A stretch of DNA of 64,000 nucleotides, taken from the NCBI GenBank assembly GCA_964397045.1, contig CAYNHF010000034.1, forward strand, positions 124,001-188,000, in the 5' to 3' direction. The notes under the pieces are model-generated. The model was not told the origin of the DNA. It saw only the letters and a list, made by a program, of their open reading frames with translations, and made no database searches. Positions 8,113 through 17,379 of this stretch are shown here, piece after piece; the stretch's first letter is position 1; each line of letters starts with the position of its first letter. This stretch comes from CAYNHF01 sp964397045 (GTDB lineage: Bacteria; Actinomycetota; Acidimicrobiia; Spongiisociales; UBA5794). Both the position numbers and the translations under genes were made by a program.

Positions 8113-9335
8113 GTCCCCTCCTCTGAGGCGCCCCCGAGGAAACTCTCGTGCAGGCTCCTGACGGCTCGCTCGACGTCTTCGGCCCGTACGATGCACGAGA
8201 TCCGGATCGAAGACGTTGAGATCATCTCGATGTTGATTCCTTCGTCAGCCAGGATACGGAACATTCGGGCTGCAATACCCGATTCCGACTTCATGCCGGC
8301 ACCCACGACGGACACCTTGGCGATCCTTTCGTCAACGTCGACCCCAACCGCGCCGACCGTCGCGTTCACCTCGTTGACCACACGCTGCGCCTCCGAAGCG
8401 TCGGCAAGCGGTACGGTGAAGCTGATGTCGGTCACGCCCTGCATGGACACGTTCTGAACGATCACGTCAACGTTGACACCGGCCTCAGCCAGCGGTTCGA
8501 AGAACGCGGCGGCGAGCCCGGGACGATCGGGTACCCCTTGAATCGTCACCTTGGCCTCCGAGGTGTCGTGCGCGATGCCTCTAATGATCGGTTCTTCCAT
8601 CGTGGTCTCCTTCACCCAGGTACCGGGTCGGTGGTGGAACGCCGATCGCACATGAATCGGGATGTCATTTCTGCGCCCGAATTCGACCGCACGCGCCATG
8701 AGCACCCGAGCCCCGCTTCCGGCCAACTCAAGCATTTCCTCGAAGGTGACCTCGTCGATCATTTCCGCATCCGGGACGAGGCGTGGATCCGCTGTGAATA
8801 CCCCATCGACATCCGTGTAGATCTCGCACACATCCGCCCGCAGCGCGGCTGCAAGGGCGACTGCCGTTGCATCCGATCCGCCCCTGCCAAGGGTGGTGAT
8901 CTCCTTATCGATCGGATCCACTCCTTGGAACCCGGCCACGATCACAACCTTGCGATCGGCGAGACCCTGACGAACGCGGTCGGCGCGGATGTCGATGATC
9001 TCCGCCGAACCATGTTCCGAAGTGGTGAGGATTCCTGCCTGCGATCCGGTGAGGCTCATCGCAGGCACGCCGTTGTCCTGAATCGCCATCGCGCACAGCG
9101 CCATCGAGATCCGCTCTCCGGCCGTGAGGAGCATGTCCATCTCGCGGGGGTGGTTGCGTTCGGTGACCTCTGCAGCAAGCGCGATCAGTTCGTCTGTCGA
9201 GTAACCCATCGCAGACACCACGACCACCACGTCGTCGCCCGCCTGGTGAGTGGCTGCGACCCGCGCTGCCACACTACGAATCCGCTCGGCAGTTCCTACC
9301 GAGGTGCCGCCGTACTTCTGAACGATGGTGGCCAT
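8109..9335 (-). CDS. lysC: Aspartokinase
   Basis: Phosphorylates aspartate, the entry step to the lysine/threonine/methionine pathway. 408 residues: amino-acid kinase domain (KYGGTSVG at 6-13, GRGGSDATAVALA in the middle) and two C-terminal ACT domains (about 265-405) for feedback control. ATG 9335 gives the family N-terminus MATIVQKYGG. In actinobacteria an internal start in such genes often makes a separate beta subunit; I cannot confirm this here. Overlaps asd by 4 bases and is divergent from the cyclophilin gene. Confidence 0.95.
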   Translation of the reverse strand: MATIVQKYGGTSVGTAERIRSVAARVAATHQAGDDVVVVVSAMGYSTDELIALAAEVTERNHPREMDMLLTAGERISMALCAMAIQDNGVPAMSLTGSQAGILTTSEHGSAEIIDIRADRVRQGLADRKVVIVAGFQGVDPIDKEITTLGRGGSDATAVALAAALRADVCEIYTDVDGVFTADPRLVPDAEMIDEVTFEEMLELAGSGARVLMARAVEFGRRNDIPIHVRSAFHHRPGTWVKETTMEEPIIRGIAHDTSEAKVTIQGVPDRPGLAAAFFEPLAEAGVNVDVIVQNVSMQGVTDISFTVPLADASEAQRVVNEVNATVGAVGVDVDERIAKVSVVGAGMKSESGIAARMFRILADEGINIEMISTSSIRISCIVRAEDVERAVRSLHESFLGGASEEGT

Positions 9336-9388
9336 GAGGTCGCGGCAGTGTACGACGCAAATCGACAACAGCTTTACCATCACCACCC

Positions 9389-10153
9389 ATGCAGGCCCTA
9401 GCCCACTCCGGAAGGCTGTTCGTAGGGCTCACTGCACTCGTTCTGGTCGCCGTAGCGTGCGGCTCCGGCGAAGGCGAAGCCGCGGGTGAGTCTGCTCCGA
9501 AGACGGCAGCCACCATCCCCATCAGCGAGTTCACCACGACCACAGCTGCGGCGCAGGCCATCCCCACCGACTACGCAGAGTTCCGTGGGCAGGTGACAGC
9601 CTGTGGAGCCGAGCAGCCACCCCCGATCGAGACGATGCAGTACACATCGCCCGAGGATCAGAACCTCGATCCGGATCAGCCGGTCACAGTGATCCTCGCC
9701 ACGTCGTGCGGCGACATCGTCATCGAGGTGGATCCTGCTGCCTCACCAGAAACCGTGAACTCATTCGTGTTCCTCGCAACAGAGGGCTACTTCGATGGGG
9801 GGGCGTCGCACCGCATCAGCCCCTCGTTCGTGATCCAAGCTGGCGATCCCACCGCAACCGGATTCGGCGGGCCGGGTTATGTGATCCCAGACGAGCACCC
9901 GGAGGAGGGTTTCGTCTACGAACGTGGTGTCGTGGCAATGGCCAACGCAGGTCCGGGAAGCACCGGATCCCAGTTCTTCATAATGATCGGCGACTCGGGG
10001 CTCCCACCGACATTCTCGGTCCTGGGAAGGGTCATCACTGGTCTCGACGTCGTTGATCGGATCGAGGCCATCCCCCTTGGGGTGAGCGCCCGCGGCGAGC
10101 AGAGCGTGCCGCTCGAGACGCTGTATCTGGAGACCGTCACCATCACGCGGTAG
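9389..10153 (+). CDS. Cyclophilin-type peptidyl-prolyl isomerase lipoprotein
   Basis: 254 residues. Signal peptide with a lipobox ending in VAVAC (Cys24), a low-complexity linker, then a cyclophilin domain from about 100: VILATSCGDIVIEV, the active-site motif FVIQAGDPTATG, and MANAGPGSTGSQFFI. It should help fold proteins outside the membrane. Starts 53 bases from the divergent lysC gene. Confidence 0.9.
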   Translation: MQALAHSGRLFVGLTALVLVAVACGSGEGEAAGESAPKTAATIPISEFTTTTAAAQAIPTDYAEFRGQVTACGAEQPPPIETMQYTSPEDQNLDPDQPVTVILATSCGDIVIEVDPAASPETVNSFVFLATEGYFDGGASHRISPSFVIQAGDPTATGFGGPGYVIPDEHPEEGFVYERGVVAMANAGPGSTGSQFFIMIGDSGLPPTFSVLGRVITGLDVVDRIEAIPLGVSARGEQSVPLETLYLETVTITR

Positions 10154-10204
10154 CGGTTGCCCGCTTGGCCCGGCTCCATCCGACGGCTCTATAGTGCGCG
10201 GGTC

Positions 10205-10423
10205 ATGGCGACAGACAAGCGAGACCGGCAACGTGCGAACCGCGCGGAGAAGCAGGCGAGCGAATCCAAAGTGGAACGCCGTCATAAGACACTGAAGACG
10301 GTGAGGCGGATCGTCATCTATGGACTGCTCGCAGCCGCGGCGATCCTGCTCGCCAACCTGATCATTGGTGGCGGCGGCGATAGCGACGCCGCAGCATTGT
10401 CGCAGTTGGCGATCGGCGTCTGA
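10205..10423 (+). CDS. Small single-pass membrane protein
   Basis: 72 residues: a highly charged N-terminal half (1-35, rich in Lys, Arg and Glu) and one membrane segment (about 37-55, IVIYGLLAAAAILLANLII), ending in a Gly/Ser/Asp-rich tail. ATG 10205 sits about 50 bases after the cyclophilin gene. The PHP gene starts 6 bases later, so it is probably part of an operon. Function unknown. Confidence 0.6.
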   Translation: MATDKRDRQRANRAEKQASESKVERRHKTLKTVRRIVIYGLLAAAAILLANLIIGGGGDSDAAALSQLAIGV

Positions 10424-10429
10424 CCGGGC

Positions 10430-11278
10430 GTGCCGGTAGACCTCCACCTTCACAGTACGTTCTCAGACGGCAGCGACGAGCCGGAAGCGATCGTCGCGAA
10501 CGCCCGAGACGCCGGCCTCAGCACGATTGCACTCACCGACCATGACAACCTCGACGGCATCAGCCGGGCCCAGGCGGCGGCAGCGGCGGCCGGCATCGAC
10601 CTCATTCCAGGAACCGAACTCTCAGTCGGGTGGCCGAGCGGCGCCATGCATCTCCTGGTCTACTTCCTCGAGCCACATTCGGGACCGTTGCAGGATGAAT
10701 TGACCCGAATTCGGGAAGGCCGGATGGACCGCAATCTTCAGATGGTGGACCAGCTGAACGGCCTGGGTATCGACCTCACCTACGACGAGGTGGCCGAGCA
10801 GGCAGGGGAGGGTGTCATGGGTCGACCCCACTTCGCCGCAGTTCTCATGCGGAAAGGGTATGTCACCTCGATCAAGAACGGATTCGACGCGTACCTGGCG
10901 GCGGGTCGCCCCGGGTATGTGCCCCGGACCCGTCTCGAAGCATCACGAGCCATCGAGCTCGCCACTGCCTCGGGCGCAGTGACCGCGGTTGCCCATCCGC
11001 ACACGGTGGGAGTTGCCGCAGCTGAGTATGCCGATGCCTTCACGTCGCTGGTCGACTCCGGTCTAGGCGGCATCGAGGCCTACTACGCGGAGTACTCACC
11101 CGAGGTCCGCATCCACCTCGCCGACCTCGCTGCCCATCTTGGCGTGATCGCTACGGGCGGAAGCGACTACCACGGCACGTACAAGCCGGACACCCGGATT
11201 GGAACCGGCCGCGGCGATCTGCTGGTCCCGGACAAGGCAGCAACCGAACTCCACGCCGCAAGAGCTCGACTCGGCTAG
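10430..11278 (+). CDS. PHP-domain phosphoesterase
   Basis: 282 residues, GTG start. The metal-binding motifs of the PHP superfamily are intact: VDLHLHSTFSDG at the N-terminus, TDHDNLDG near 38, VAHPHTVG near 188 and GGSDYHG near 243. Similar bacterial proteins (RNase AM / YciV type) act as 5'-3' exonucleases on short RNAs or as 3',5'-bisphosphate phosphatases, so a nucleotide or short-RNA phosphatase role is most likely; the exact substrate is not readable. Confidence 0.85.
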   Translation: MPVDLHLHSTFSDGSDEPEAIVANARDAGLSTIALTDHDNLDGISRAQAAAAAAGIDLIPGTELSVGWPSGAMHLLVYFLEPHSGPLQDELTRIREGRMDRNLQMVDQLNGLGIDLTYDEVAEQAGEGVMGRPHFAAVLMRKGYVTSIKNGFDAYLAAGRPGYVPRTRLEASRAIELATASGAVTAVAHPHTVGVAAAEYADAFTSLVDSGLGGIEAYYAEYSPEVRIHLADLAAHLGVIATGGSDYHGTYKPDTRIGTGRGDLLVPDKAATELHAARARLG

Positions 11279-11318
11279 CCGGGCTACAGCGCACCCTTTC
11301 CGCCGCCGATACAAAGAC

Positions 11319-12626
11319 GTGGCCACAACCAACCCGGAAGCCGAGGCAGGGCGCCACCAGTTCGCGGCGCCGATTCAGTACGCCGACGTTCGCGTTCCAT
11401 TCAATACAACTCGCGCGATCGGTGGTTTCGTCATTGCCGCGGCTGCCCTCCTGGCCCACACAGCTGCGGTCGAGTGGGCTTCCGTCTGGGTCGTCTCCGG
11501 CCTGCTGATCGCAGCGGACGCCTTGTACCGCCGCCACCATGGCACCAGCGCGCTGCCTCTTGTCCTCGTCGACATCACTGCGATAGGGATCGGGCTCATG
11601 GTGTCTGGACATTCCGCCGCAGTAGAAGTCGCGCTTCTCGTCTACGCGGTCACGGTATCGATGTTGTTGCTGACCCTGCCGAAGGCGGCGACAACCATCG
11701 CGCTCGCTTCAGCCTGGGTCATTCCGATTGCGGTGGTCGGCACGATGACGGACTCAGGAGTTGCCCCGACCTCCGAAGAGCTCATGTACCAGGGGGTCGT
11801 CGCGCTGGTGCTGACCGGCATACTTGCCGTCCTGTTGTTCACGGCCGGCCGGTCACTGCATGCAGCCATCGAACACCAGCGACAAGCTCTGGAAACCGAG
11901 CGGAGGGCCGGTGAACTGAAGAACGAGTTCGTGTCGATGGTGAGCCATGAGTTGCGCACTCCGCTCACCTCGATCGCCGGCTTCACCGACACGCTGCGAG
12001 AGTCTTGGACCTCGTTCGGCCCTGCCGAGATCGATGAGTTCCTGCTCATCATGCGGCGCGAAACCGAACATTTGCGCGATCTCGTCGAGGACATCCTGGT
12101 GATCCCGCGCCTCGAGGCAGGCCAACTCCGCCTCGACTTCACAGAGGTCGATGTGAGATCCGCCGTCTTCAACAGTGGAGACGCCGTCTTCACCGAAGCA
12201 ATCGCCGACTTCGTGGTGACGATCCCCGGGGGCGTCACCGTGCTGGCGGACCGAATTCGGCTCAATCAGGTGCTGCGGAACCTGCTCGAGAACGCCCGCA
12301 AGTACGGAGGCGACCAGGTTCTCGTCGACGGTGATCGGGACGGGGACCTCTTCCGGGTAGCGATCAGCGACAATGGACCTGGAATTCCTGAAGCAGACAC
12401 AGACCGGATCTTCGATCACTTCGAGCAGGTCACGAAGGGCAACTCGCGGTCGGCCTCTGGTATCGGGCTGGGCCTGCCGATCGCCCGGAAACTGGTAGAC
12501 GCGATGGGAGGCGAACTCTGGTACGAGCCCCGTTTCCCCATCGGTTCCCGATTCTGCTTCACCCTGCCGATGACACGGGTCCCGAGCTCGGCGGAGAGGG
12601 AGGTCTCTCCCCAAGCGATCGGCTGA
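11319..12626 (+). CDS. Membrane sensor histidine kinase
   Basis: About 435 residues. The N-terminal half has five or six membrane segments (MASE-like sensor region), then HisKA with phospho-accepting His210 in SHELRTPLTS, and HATPase_c with NLLENARKYG, DNGPGIPEADTD and GIGLGLPIARKLV. No response regulator is adjacent. The start is uncertain: GTG 11319 avoids overlap with the PHP gene, but an in-frame start at 11199 is also open and neither has a strong Shine-Dalgarno sequence. Confidence 0.85.
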   Translation: MATTNPEAEAGRHQFAAPIQYADVRVPFNTTRAIGGFVIAAAALLAHTAAVEWASVWVVSGLLIAADALYRRHHGTSALPLVLVDITAIGIGLMVSGHSAAVEVALLVYAVTVSMLLLTLPKAATTIALASAWVIPIAVVGTMTDSGVAPTSEELMYQGVVALVLTGILAVLLFTAGRSLHAAIEHQRQALETERRAGELKNEFVSMVSHELRTPLTSIAGFTDTLRESWTSFGPAEIDEFLLIMRRETEHLRDLVEDILVIPRLEAGQLRLDFTEVDVRSAVFNSGDAVFTEAIADFVVTIPGGVTVLADRIRLNQVLRNLLENARKYGGDQVLVDGDRDGDLFRVAISDNGPGIPEADTDRIFDHFEQVTKGNSRSASGIGLGLPIARKLVDAMGGELWYEPRFPIGSRFCFTLPMTRVPSSAEREVSPQAIG

Positions 12627-12649
12627 GGGCTTCCGGTCGAACCGGCTCG

Positions 12650-12880
12650 TCAGCGGCCCTTGCCGCCGACAACCTGATTCCAGTCTGCGGCATCCTGAGT
12701 CTCGCGAACCACTGGCGTTTGCCGGACGCGGCCCGCCTGTACCCATGCAGTGTGTTCTGCCTTCACCGTCGGCGTTGCCCGGACCGCCGCTTCCTCGGCA
12801 AGGATCTGCGACACCACAGCCGCGATAGCGGCCGCGACATCAGCGTCTGCGCCACCGGTGATCTCGAAACGCTGGCTCAT
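12650..12880 (-). CDS. Small protein, possibly acyl-CoA carboxylase epsilon-like
   Basis: 76 residues. An N-terminal strand FEITGGADADVAAAIAAVV is followed by a helix and a Trp/Gly/Arg-rich tail with WVQAGRVRQTP. This resembles in outline the small epsilon subunits of actinobacterial acyl-CoA carboxylases (one strand, one helix, then a W..AGR tail), but similarity is weak. It overlaps the methylmalonyl-CoA epimerase stop by 4 bases (ATGA), so it is translated with that gene, which supports a role in propionyl/methylmalonyl-CoA metabolism. Confidence 0.5.
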   Translation of the reverse strand: MSQRFEITGGADADVAAAIAAVVSQILAEEAAVRATPTVKAEHTAWVQAGRVRQTPVVRETQDAADWNQVVGGKGR

Positions 12881-13284
12881 CGAGGCAACTCTACGAGTTC
12901 GACGAGGGTGCCGCCGAATGTCCTCGGATGGACGAAGGCGATTCTGGTTCCTCGTGAACCGCGCCGGGGAACCTTATCGACGAGCTCGGCGCCCTCAGTC
13001 TCCAGGTGAGCGAGAGCGAACTCGATGTCGGGGACGGCGAAAGCGAGGTGGTGGAGTCCCTCGCCACGTTTGGCCACGAACCTGCCGATCGGAGTGTCGG
13101 GCTCGGTCGCTTCGAGCAGCTGAACGAACGACCCGCCAACCGCGATCATCACCTCCTCGACTCCCTGCGACTCGATCCGCTCCCGATGGAGCGGCGTCGC
13201 CCCATAGAGGAGTTCGTAACGTGCGATGGAGTCGTCCAAGTCGCGCACGGCGATACCCACGTGATCGAGGTTGTAGGGGAGCAT
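12877..13284 (-). CDS. mce: Methylmalonyl-CoA epimerase
   Basis: Interconverts the R and S forms of methylmalonyl-CoA between propionyl-CoA carboxylase and the B12-dependent mutase. 135 residues, the normal size of this VOC-fold enzyme. Metal-ligand regions are visible: DHVGIAV at the N-terminus, GLHHLAF near 86-92 and the C-terminal GGTLVELVEL. ATG start. It is first of a two-gene unit, divergent from the thiolase gene. The mutase itself is not in the window. Confidence 0.92.
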   Translation of the reverse strand: MLPYNLDHVGIAVRDLDDSIARYELLYGATPLHRERIESQGVEEVMIAVGGSFVQLLEATEPDTPIGRFVAKRGEGLHHLAFAVPDIEFALAHLETEGAELVDKVPRRGSRGTRIAFVHPRTFGGTLVELVELPR

Positions 13285-13462
13285 GACGGGTCACGGTAGT
13301 CGGCGGTGGGGTTGATCGACACGACGCGGTTTGGCGTTCGCAACCGCGCGCAGAAGGGCCCGGCCAACGGATCTCGGAAGGAGACCTCGGGTCCCGGTCT
13401 CGCTCGAAAGCAACCGGCAGGTTGCCGTCTAGCATTCGGGCACAGTCGTCAGGAGTGATCGC

Positions 13463-14644
13463 ATGCCCACCGCCGTCATCACCGCAATCGCGAGAACTCC
13501 GATCGGCCGGTTCTCCGGAGTCTTCTCTCCCCTCACCGCCATGGAGCTCGGAGGGGTTGCGATCGCAGGCGCACTCGGACGCGCCGACCTCACCGGCGAG
13601 CAAGTCGACGAGGTGCTATTCGGTCACGTAATCCAGGCTGGGCAGGGCCAGATCACGGCACGGCAGGCGGCGAGACTCGGCGGGGTCCCGATGACCGTGC
13701 CGGCAACCACCATCAACAAAGTCTGCCTGTCCGGGATGACGGCCATCGCGGCCGCGGCTCGTCGGGTGATGCTCGGTGAGGCGACGTTTCTCGTTGCCGG
13801 CGGGATGGAGTCCATGACAAACGCGCCGTACGTCGTTCCACAGGCCCGCTCTGGGCTGCGGATGGGTGACGGCATTCTGGTCGATTCCATGCAACACGAC
13901 GGACTGTTCTGTGCGTTCGATCAGTGCATGATGGGCGACTCCTCGGACCGCAAGAACCTGCAACTCGGCATCGAACGTGCGGAACAGGACGAGTGGGCAG
14001 CAGCCAGCCAAGCGCGAGCGCTCCAGGCATCCGAGTCGGGGGAATTCGCAGACGAGATCGTGCCGGTTGCTGTTCCCCAGCGGCGAGGCGATCCTCTCGA
14101 GGTATCGCGCGACGAGGGAATCCGTCCCGACACGACGGTTGACTCACTGGCGGCACTGCGGCCGGTGTTCTCCGCCGAAGGCACCATCACCGCCGGCAAC
14201 GCGTCTCAGATCTCAGACGGGGCCGCGGCGGTAGTCGTCGCCGACAGAGACGCGGCGACCGCGGCCGGGGTGCCCATCCTGGCGGAGATCGTGGCGTACG
14301 GCCAGACGGCGGGGCCCGACGCGAGCCTTCACGAACGGCCTGCCGAAGCACTGTCCGTCGCCCTGAAACAAGCCGGGCTCGAGAGCGGAGACCTCGACGT
14401 CGTCGAGTTCAATGAGGCCTTTGCCGCAGTCTCGTTCTGGTCGGCCCGGATGCTCGAATTGGATCACCACATGGTCAACGTCAACGGTGGGGCGGTGGCG
14501 CTCGGTCACCCACTCGGGGCAACCGGCGCCCGCATCGTCGTGACCCTCATCAACGCACTCCGTCACCGAGGCGGCGGCCTGGGCGGCGCTGCGCTCTGCG
14601 GAGGCGGCGGCCAGGGGGATGCACTGATCGTGCGGGTGACGTGA
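13463..14644 (+). CDS. Acetyl-CoA C-acetyltransferase (thiolase)
   Basis: 393 residues, the usual biosynthetic/degradative thiolase length. Nucleophile Cys88 lies in KVCLSGMTA, the catalytic His in GGAVALGHPLGATGAR (near 350) and the second Cys in CGGGGQGD near the C-terminus. It condenses or cleaves acetoacetyl-CoA or longer 3-ketoacyl-CoA. ATG with AGGAG 8 bases upstream. Divergent from mce and 30 bases before glpX. Confidence 0.93.
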   Translation: MPTAVITAIARTPIGRFSGVFSPLTAMELGGVAIAGALGRADLTGEQVDEVLFGHVIQAGQGQITARQAARLGGVPMTVPATTINKVCLSGMTAIAAAARRVMLGEATFLVAGGMESMTNAPYVVPQARSGLRMGDGILVDSMQHDGLFCAFDQCMMGDSSDRKNLQLGIERAEQDEWAAASQARALQASESGEFADEIVPVAVPQRRGDPLEVSRDEGIRPDTTVDSLAALRPVFSAEGTITAGNASQISDGAAAVVVADRDAATAAGVPILAEIVAYGQTAGPDASLHERPAEALSVALKQAGLESGDLDVVEFNEAFAAVSFWSARMLELDHHMVNVNGGAVALGHPLGATGARIVVTLINALRHRGGGLGGAALCGGGGQGDALIVRVT

Positions 14645-14674
14645 AGTGGAGGGTCGAGATATGACAAGAGCATC

Positions 14675-15652
14675 ATGAGCGAACCAGATAGAAACCTCGC
14701 CCTCGAACTGGTGAGGGTGACTGAGGCTGCAGCCATGGGAGCGGCCCGTTGGCAAGGCCGCGGTGACAAGAACAGCGTCGATCAAGCCGCGGTCGACGCC
14801 ATGCGGGTCGTGCTGGCAACGGTTGATTTGGATGGCATCGTCGTCATCGGCGAGGGCGAGAAGGACGAGGCCCCCATGCTGTTCAACGGGGAAGTCGTTG
14901 GAAACGGCGAACCTCCGCTCGTTGATGTCGCGGTCGATCCGGTCGACGGCACCCGGCTGACGGCACGAGGTATGCCGGGATCTCTTGCCGTGATTGCCGT
15001 TGCCGAACGCGGCTCGATGTACGCCCCGGGCAGGCTCGTGTACATGGACAAGATCGCGGTCGGGGAGCAAGCTGCCGGTGTCATCGATATCGAGGCTCCA
15101 GTCGCACACAACCTCGACCAGATCGCCAACGCGAAGGGAAAGCCCATCTCGGACATCACCGCGATCATCCTCGATCGGCCCCGCAACGAAGGCTACATTC
15201 GCCAGGTCCGCGCAGCAGGAGCCCGTATCGCCCTCATTGGTGACGGCGACATCTCAGGTGTGATCGCCACGGCCAAATCCGACAGCGGAATCGATGTGCT
15301 GTTCGGTATCGGCGGCTCTCCGGAGGCGGTGACGGCAGCGTGTGCCATGACGGCGTTGCACGGCGAGATGCAGTGCAAGCTGTGGCCCCGCGACGACAGC
15401 GAGCGCCAGTTCGCGGCGCAGGAGGGACTCGACCTCGATCAGGTCCTGACCACCGCCGACCTGGTCAACTCGGACAACACATTCTTCGCCGCCACCGGCG
15501 TCACTTCCGGCGAACTGCTCCAGGGTGTGTCGTTTCACGGCGAATACGCCAATACCCACAGCGTCGTGATGCGATCGCGCACCGGAACGGTGAGATTCGT
15601 CGAGGCCCAGCACCGCATCGGTGACCTCAGAAAGCTAATCGCCTCCGACTGA
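14675..15652 (+). CDS. glpX: Class II fructose-1,6-bisphosphatase
   Basis: Gluconeogenic phosphatase, 325 residues. Family motifs: QGRGDKNSVDQAAVDAMR near 27-44, the metal site GEGEKDEAPML (60-70) and DPVDGT (88-93), then GGSPEAV in the C-terminal half. In actinobacteria this is usually the only fructose-1,6-bisphosphatase. Its last 26 bases overlap the convergent glycosyltransferase gene. Confidence 0.94.
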   Translation: MSEPDRNLALELVRVTEAAAMGAARWQGRGDKNSVDQAAVDAMRVVLATVDLDGIVVIGEGEKDEAPMLFNGEVVGNGEPPLVDVAVDPVDGTRLTARGMPGSLAVIAVAERGSMYAPGRLVYMDKIAVGEQAAGVIDIEAPVAHNLDQIANAKGKPISDITAIILDRPRNEGYIRQVRAAGARIALIGDGDISGVIATAKSDSGIDVLFGIGGSPEAVTAACAMTALHGEMQCKLWPRDDSERQFAAQEGLDLDQVLTTADLVNSDNTFFAATGVTSGELLQGVSFHGEYANTHSVVMRSRTGTVRFVEAQHRIGDLRKLIASD

Positions 15653-16763
15653 CACTCGCGGCGAGCGCCGAGAGCGCGGCGTCGTACCGCGGCGCAAGTG
15701 TCTTCCACTCGTAGGCCTCCATCCTGGGCCGTAGTGAGCTGGCGATGGCCGCTGCGTCTTCCGGGTGCTCCACCGCCCACCGCACCCGATCGATGAGGCC
15801 GCCGAGATCGCGATAGAGACATCGTTCATGCACATCCGCGGGAAGTCGCTCCGGATACACCAACCGGTTCGGAAGGACCGGGAAGGCCCCGCAGTAGATT
15901 GCTTCCGTGATGGCGATCCCGAAGTACTCCTGTCGCGCGGTGGACACCACGATGTCCGCTGATCGCAGCAAATCTGCATACTCATCCGACGCTGCGTAGC
16001 CGAAGTGGATCACCCGATCGCCAAGCCGTTCGTTCAGGTCGTGGAGCGAATGCGGCACCTCACCTACCGGCTCGCCGCACACGATGATGTCCATGTCCAC
16101 TCCCTGCGCCGCGAGCCGAACCATCGCGGTTGCCAGGGCGTCTGGATCTTTGTCATGTTCCCAGCGTTGATTCCACAGGACTCTCGACCGCGGTGTAACC
16201 GGCGCCGGACCATCGAGGCGATGCAAGTCCACCCCGACCGGCATCACCAGGGAACGATCGCGCGTCTCCGGAATCAGGGGAAGGTGCTGATGGTCCGGCG
16301 CCCGCTCCAGCAATGCAGGCAAAGCGGCAAACCAGTCCTCCAGATGGAACTGTGAATTGAACCAGATCTCATCCGCCGCACGCATCGAACGCCAGTTGAT
16401 CCGTGCGAAGCTCGAAGTGTCCGGGCCGCCCACAGCCACGGGGTAGGTGAGTTGGTTCTCGTGCATGTAGAGCACGAGCGGGGCGTCCCTAATCTGTCGC
16501 CTGGCGATACCGGCGAATCCGGCGAGATCCACCATGTCCGACGCCAGCACCGCATCGAATGGGCCTTCGGATTCGACCGCAGCAACAAACTCCTCGGCCA
16601 GCGTCACTGCAGCGCCGCGCAACCGCCATTGCCAGAATGTGTCCGGCAAGGTGAACAGGTGTACGTCGTGTCCGGATGTCCGCTGGTACCCGGAAGCCCA
16701 GGCGCGATGCGAGCCGCCGTAGAACGCCTCTACCAGCGCTACCCGGAGGCGGGATGAAGTCAC
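15627..16763 (-). CDS. DUF3524 glycosyltransferase, tRNA-queuosine mannosyltransferase-like
   Basis: About 378 residues. The N-terminus is the DUF3524 signature (VALVEAFYGGSHRAWASGY, then LPDTFWQWRLRGAA), followed by a GT4-type C-terminal domain with GRP-like motifs VLWNQRWEHDKDPD and a late EYFGIAITEAIYCG. The animal member of this family (GTDC1/QTMAN) mannosylates queuosine in tRNA-Asp; for bacterial members the role is inferred. GTG 16763 is chosen as it lies 22 bases after recR on the same strand, making it the last gene of the dnaX-ybaB-recR run. Confidence 0.8.
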   Translation of the reverse strand: MTSSRLRVALVEAFYGGSHRAWASGYQRTSGHDVHLFTLPDTFWQWRLRGAAVTLAEEFVAAVESEGPFDAVLASDMVDLAGFAGIARRQIRDAPLVLYMHENQLTYPVAVGGPDTSSFARINWRSMRAADEIWFNSQFHLEDWFAALPALLERAPDHQHLPLIPETRDRSLVMPVGVDLHRLDGPAPVTPRSRVLWNQRWEHDKDPDALATAMVRLAAQGVDMDIIVCGEPVGEVPHSLHDLNERLGDRVIHFGYAASDEYADLLRSADIVVSTARQEYFGIAITEAIYCGAFPVLPNRLVYPERLPADVHERCLYRDLGGLIDRVRWAVEHPEDAAAIASSLRPRMEAYEWKTLAPRYDAALSALAASVSRRRLAF

Positions 16764-16785
16764 TTTCGCCAGAACCGCCCGGGAA

Positions 16786-17379
16786 TCACAGTTCCTGTCT
16801 CCCGGCAAGGGCACGGCCCAACGTGATCTCGTCCGCGTAGTCGAGGTCGCCGCCAACAGGAAGTCCGCTAGCGAGACGGGTCACCCTGACACCGAGTGGC
16901 TTGAGCAAGCGGGCGAGGTACAACGCGGTTGTGTCACCTTCCACCGTTGGATTCGTGGCCGCGATGACCTCGACCACGCCCTCCTGGTCGATTCGATTGA
17001 CCAACTGCTTCATGTTGAGCTGATCGGGACCCACGCCCTCGATGGGAGAGATCGCGCCCCCCAGGACGTGATACCGACCGGCGAACTCCTGAGTCTTCTC
17101 CAATACCGGGATATCTTGCGCCCGCTCAACAACGCAGAGCAAGGTGAGGTCGCGTCGCGGATCGCGACAAATGCTGCACTCCGTTTCGGCTGCAATGTTG
17201 AAACACCGGCTGCACAGTTGTACCTCGGCTCGCATGTCGATGATCGCCTGTCCGAGCCGGACTGCGTCTGCTTCTTCGACGTGCAACAGGTGAAACGCCA
17301 GGCGCTGAGCGCTCTTGCGGCCGATGCCCGGCAGCCGGGCAAACTCGTCTATCAAGCGCTGGACCGGCGTCTCGAACAT
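16786..17379 (-). CDS. recR: Recombination mediator RecR
   Basis: Helps load RecA at gaps with RecF/RecO. 197 residues: helix-hairpin-helix at LPGIGRKSAQRLAFHLL (16-32), a Cys4 zinc finger (CSRC and CSIC near 56-71), and a Toprim domain starting with LLCVVE. Its ATG overlaps the ybaB stop by one base. Confidence 0.96.
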   Translation of the reverse strand: MFETPVQRLIDEFARLPGIGRKSAQRLAFHLLHVEEADAVRLGQAIIDMRAEVQLCSRCFNIAAETECSICRDPRRDLTLLCVVERAQDIPVLEKTQEFAGRYHVLGGAISPIEGVGPDQLNMKQLVNRIDQEGVVEVIAATNPTVEGDTTALYLARLLKPLGVRVTRLASGLPVGGDLDYADEITLGRALAGRQEL

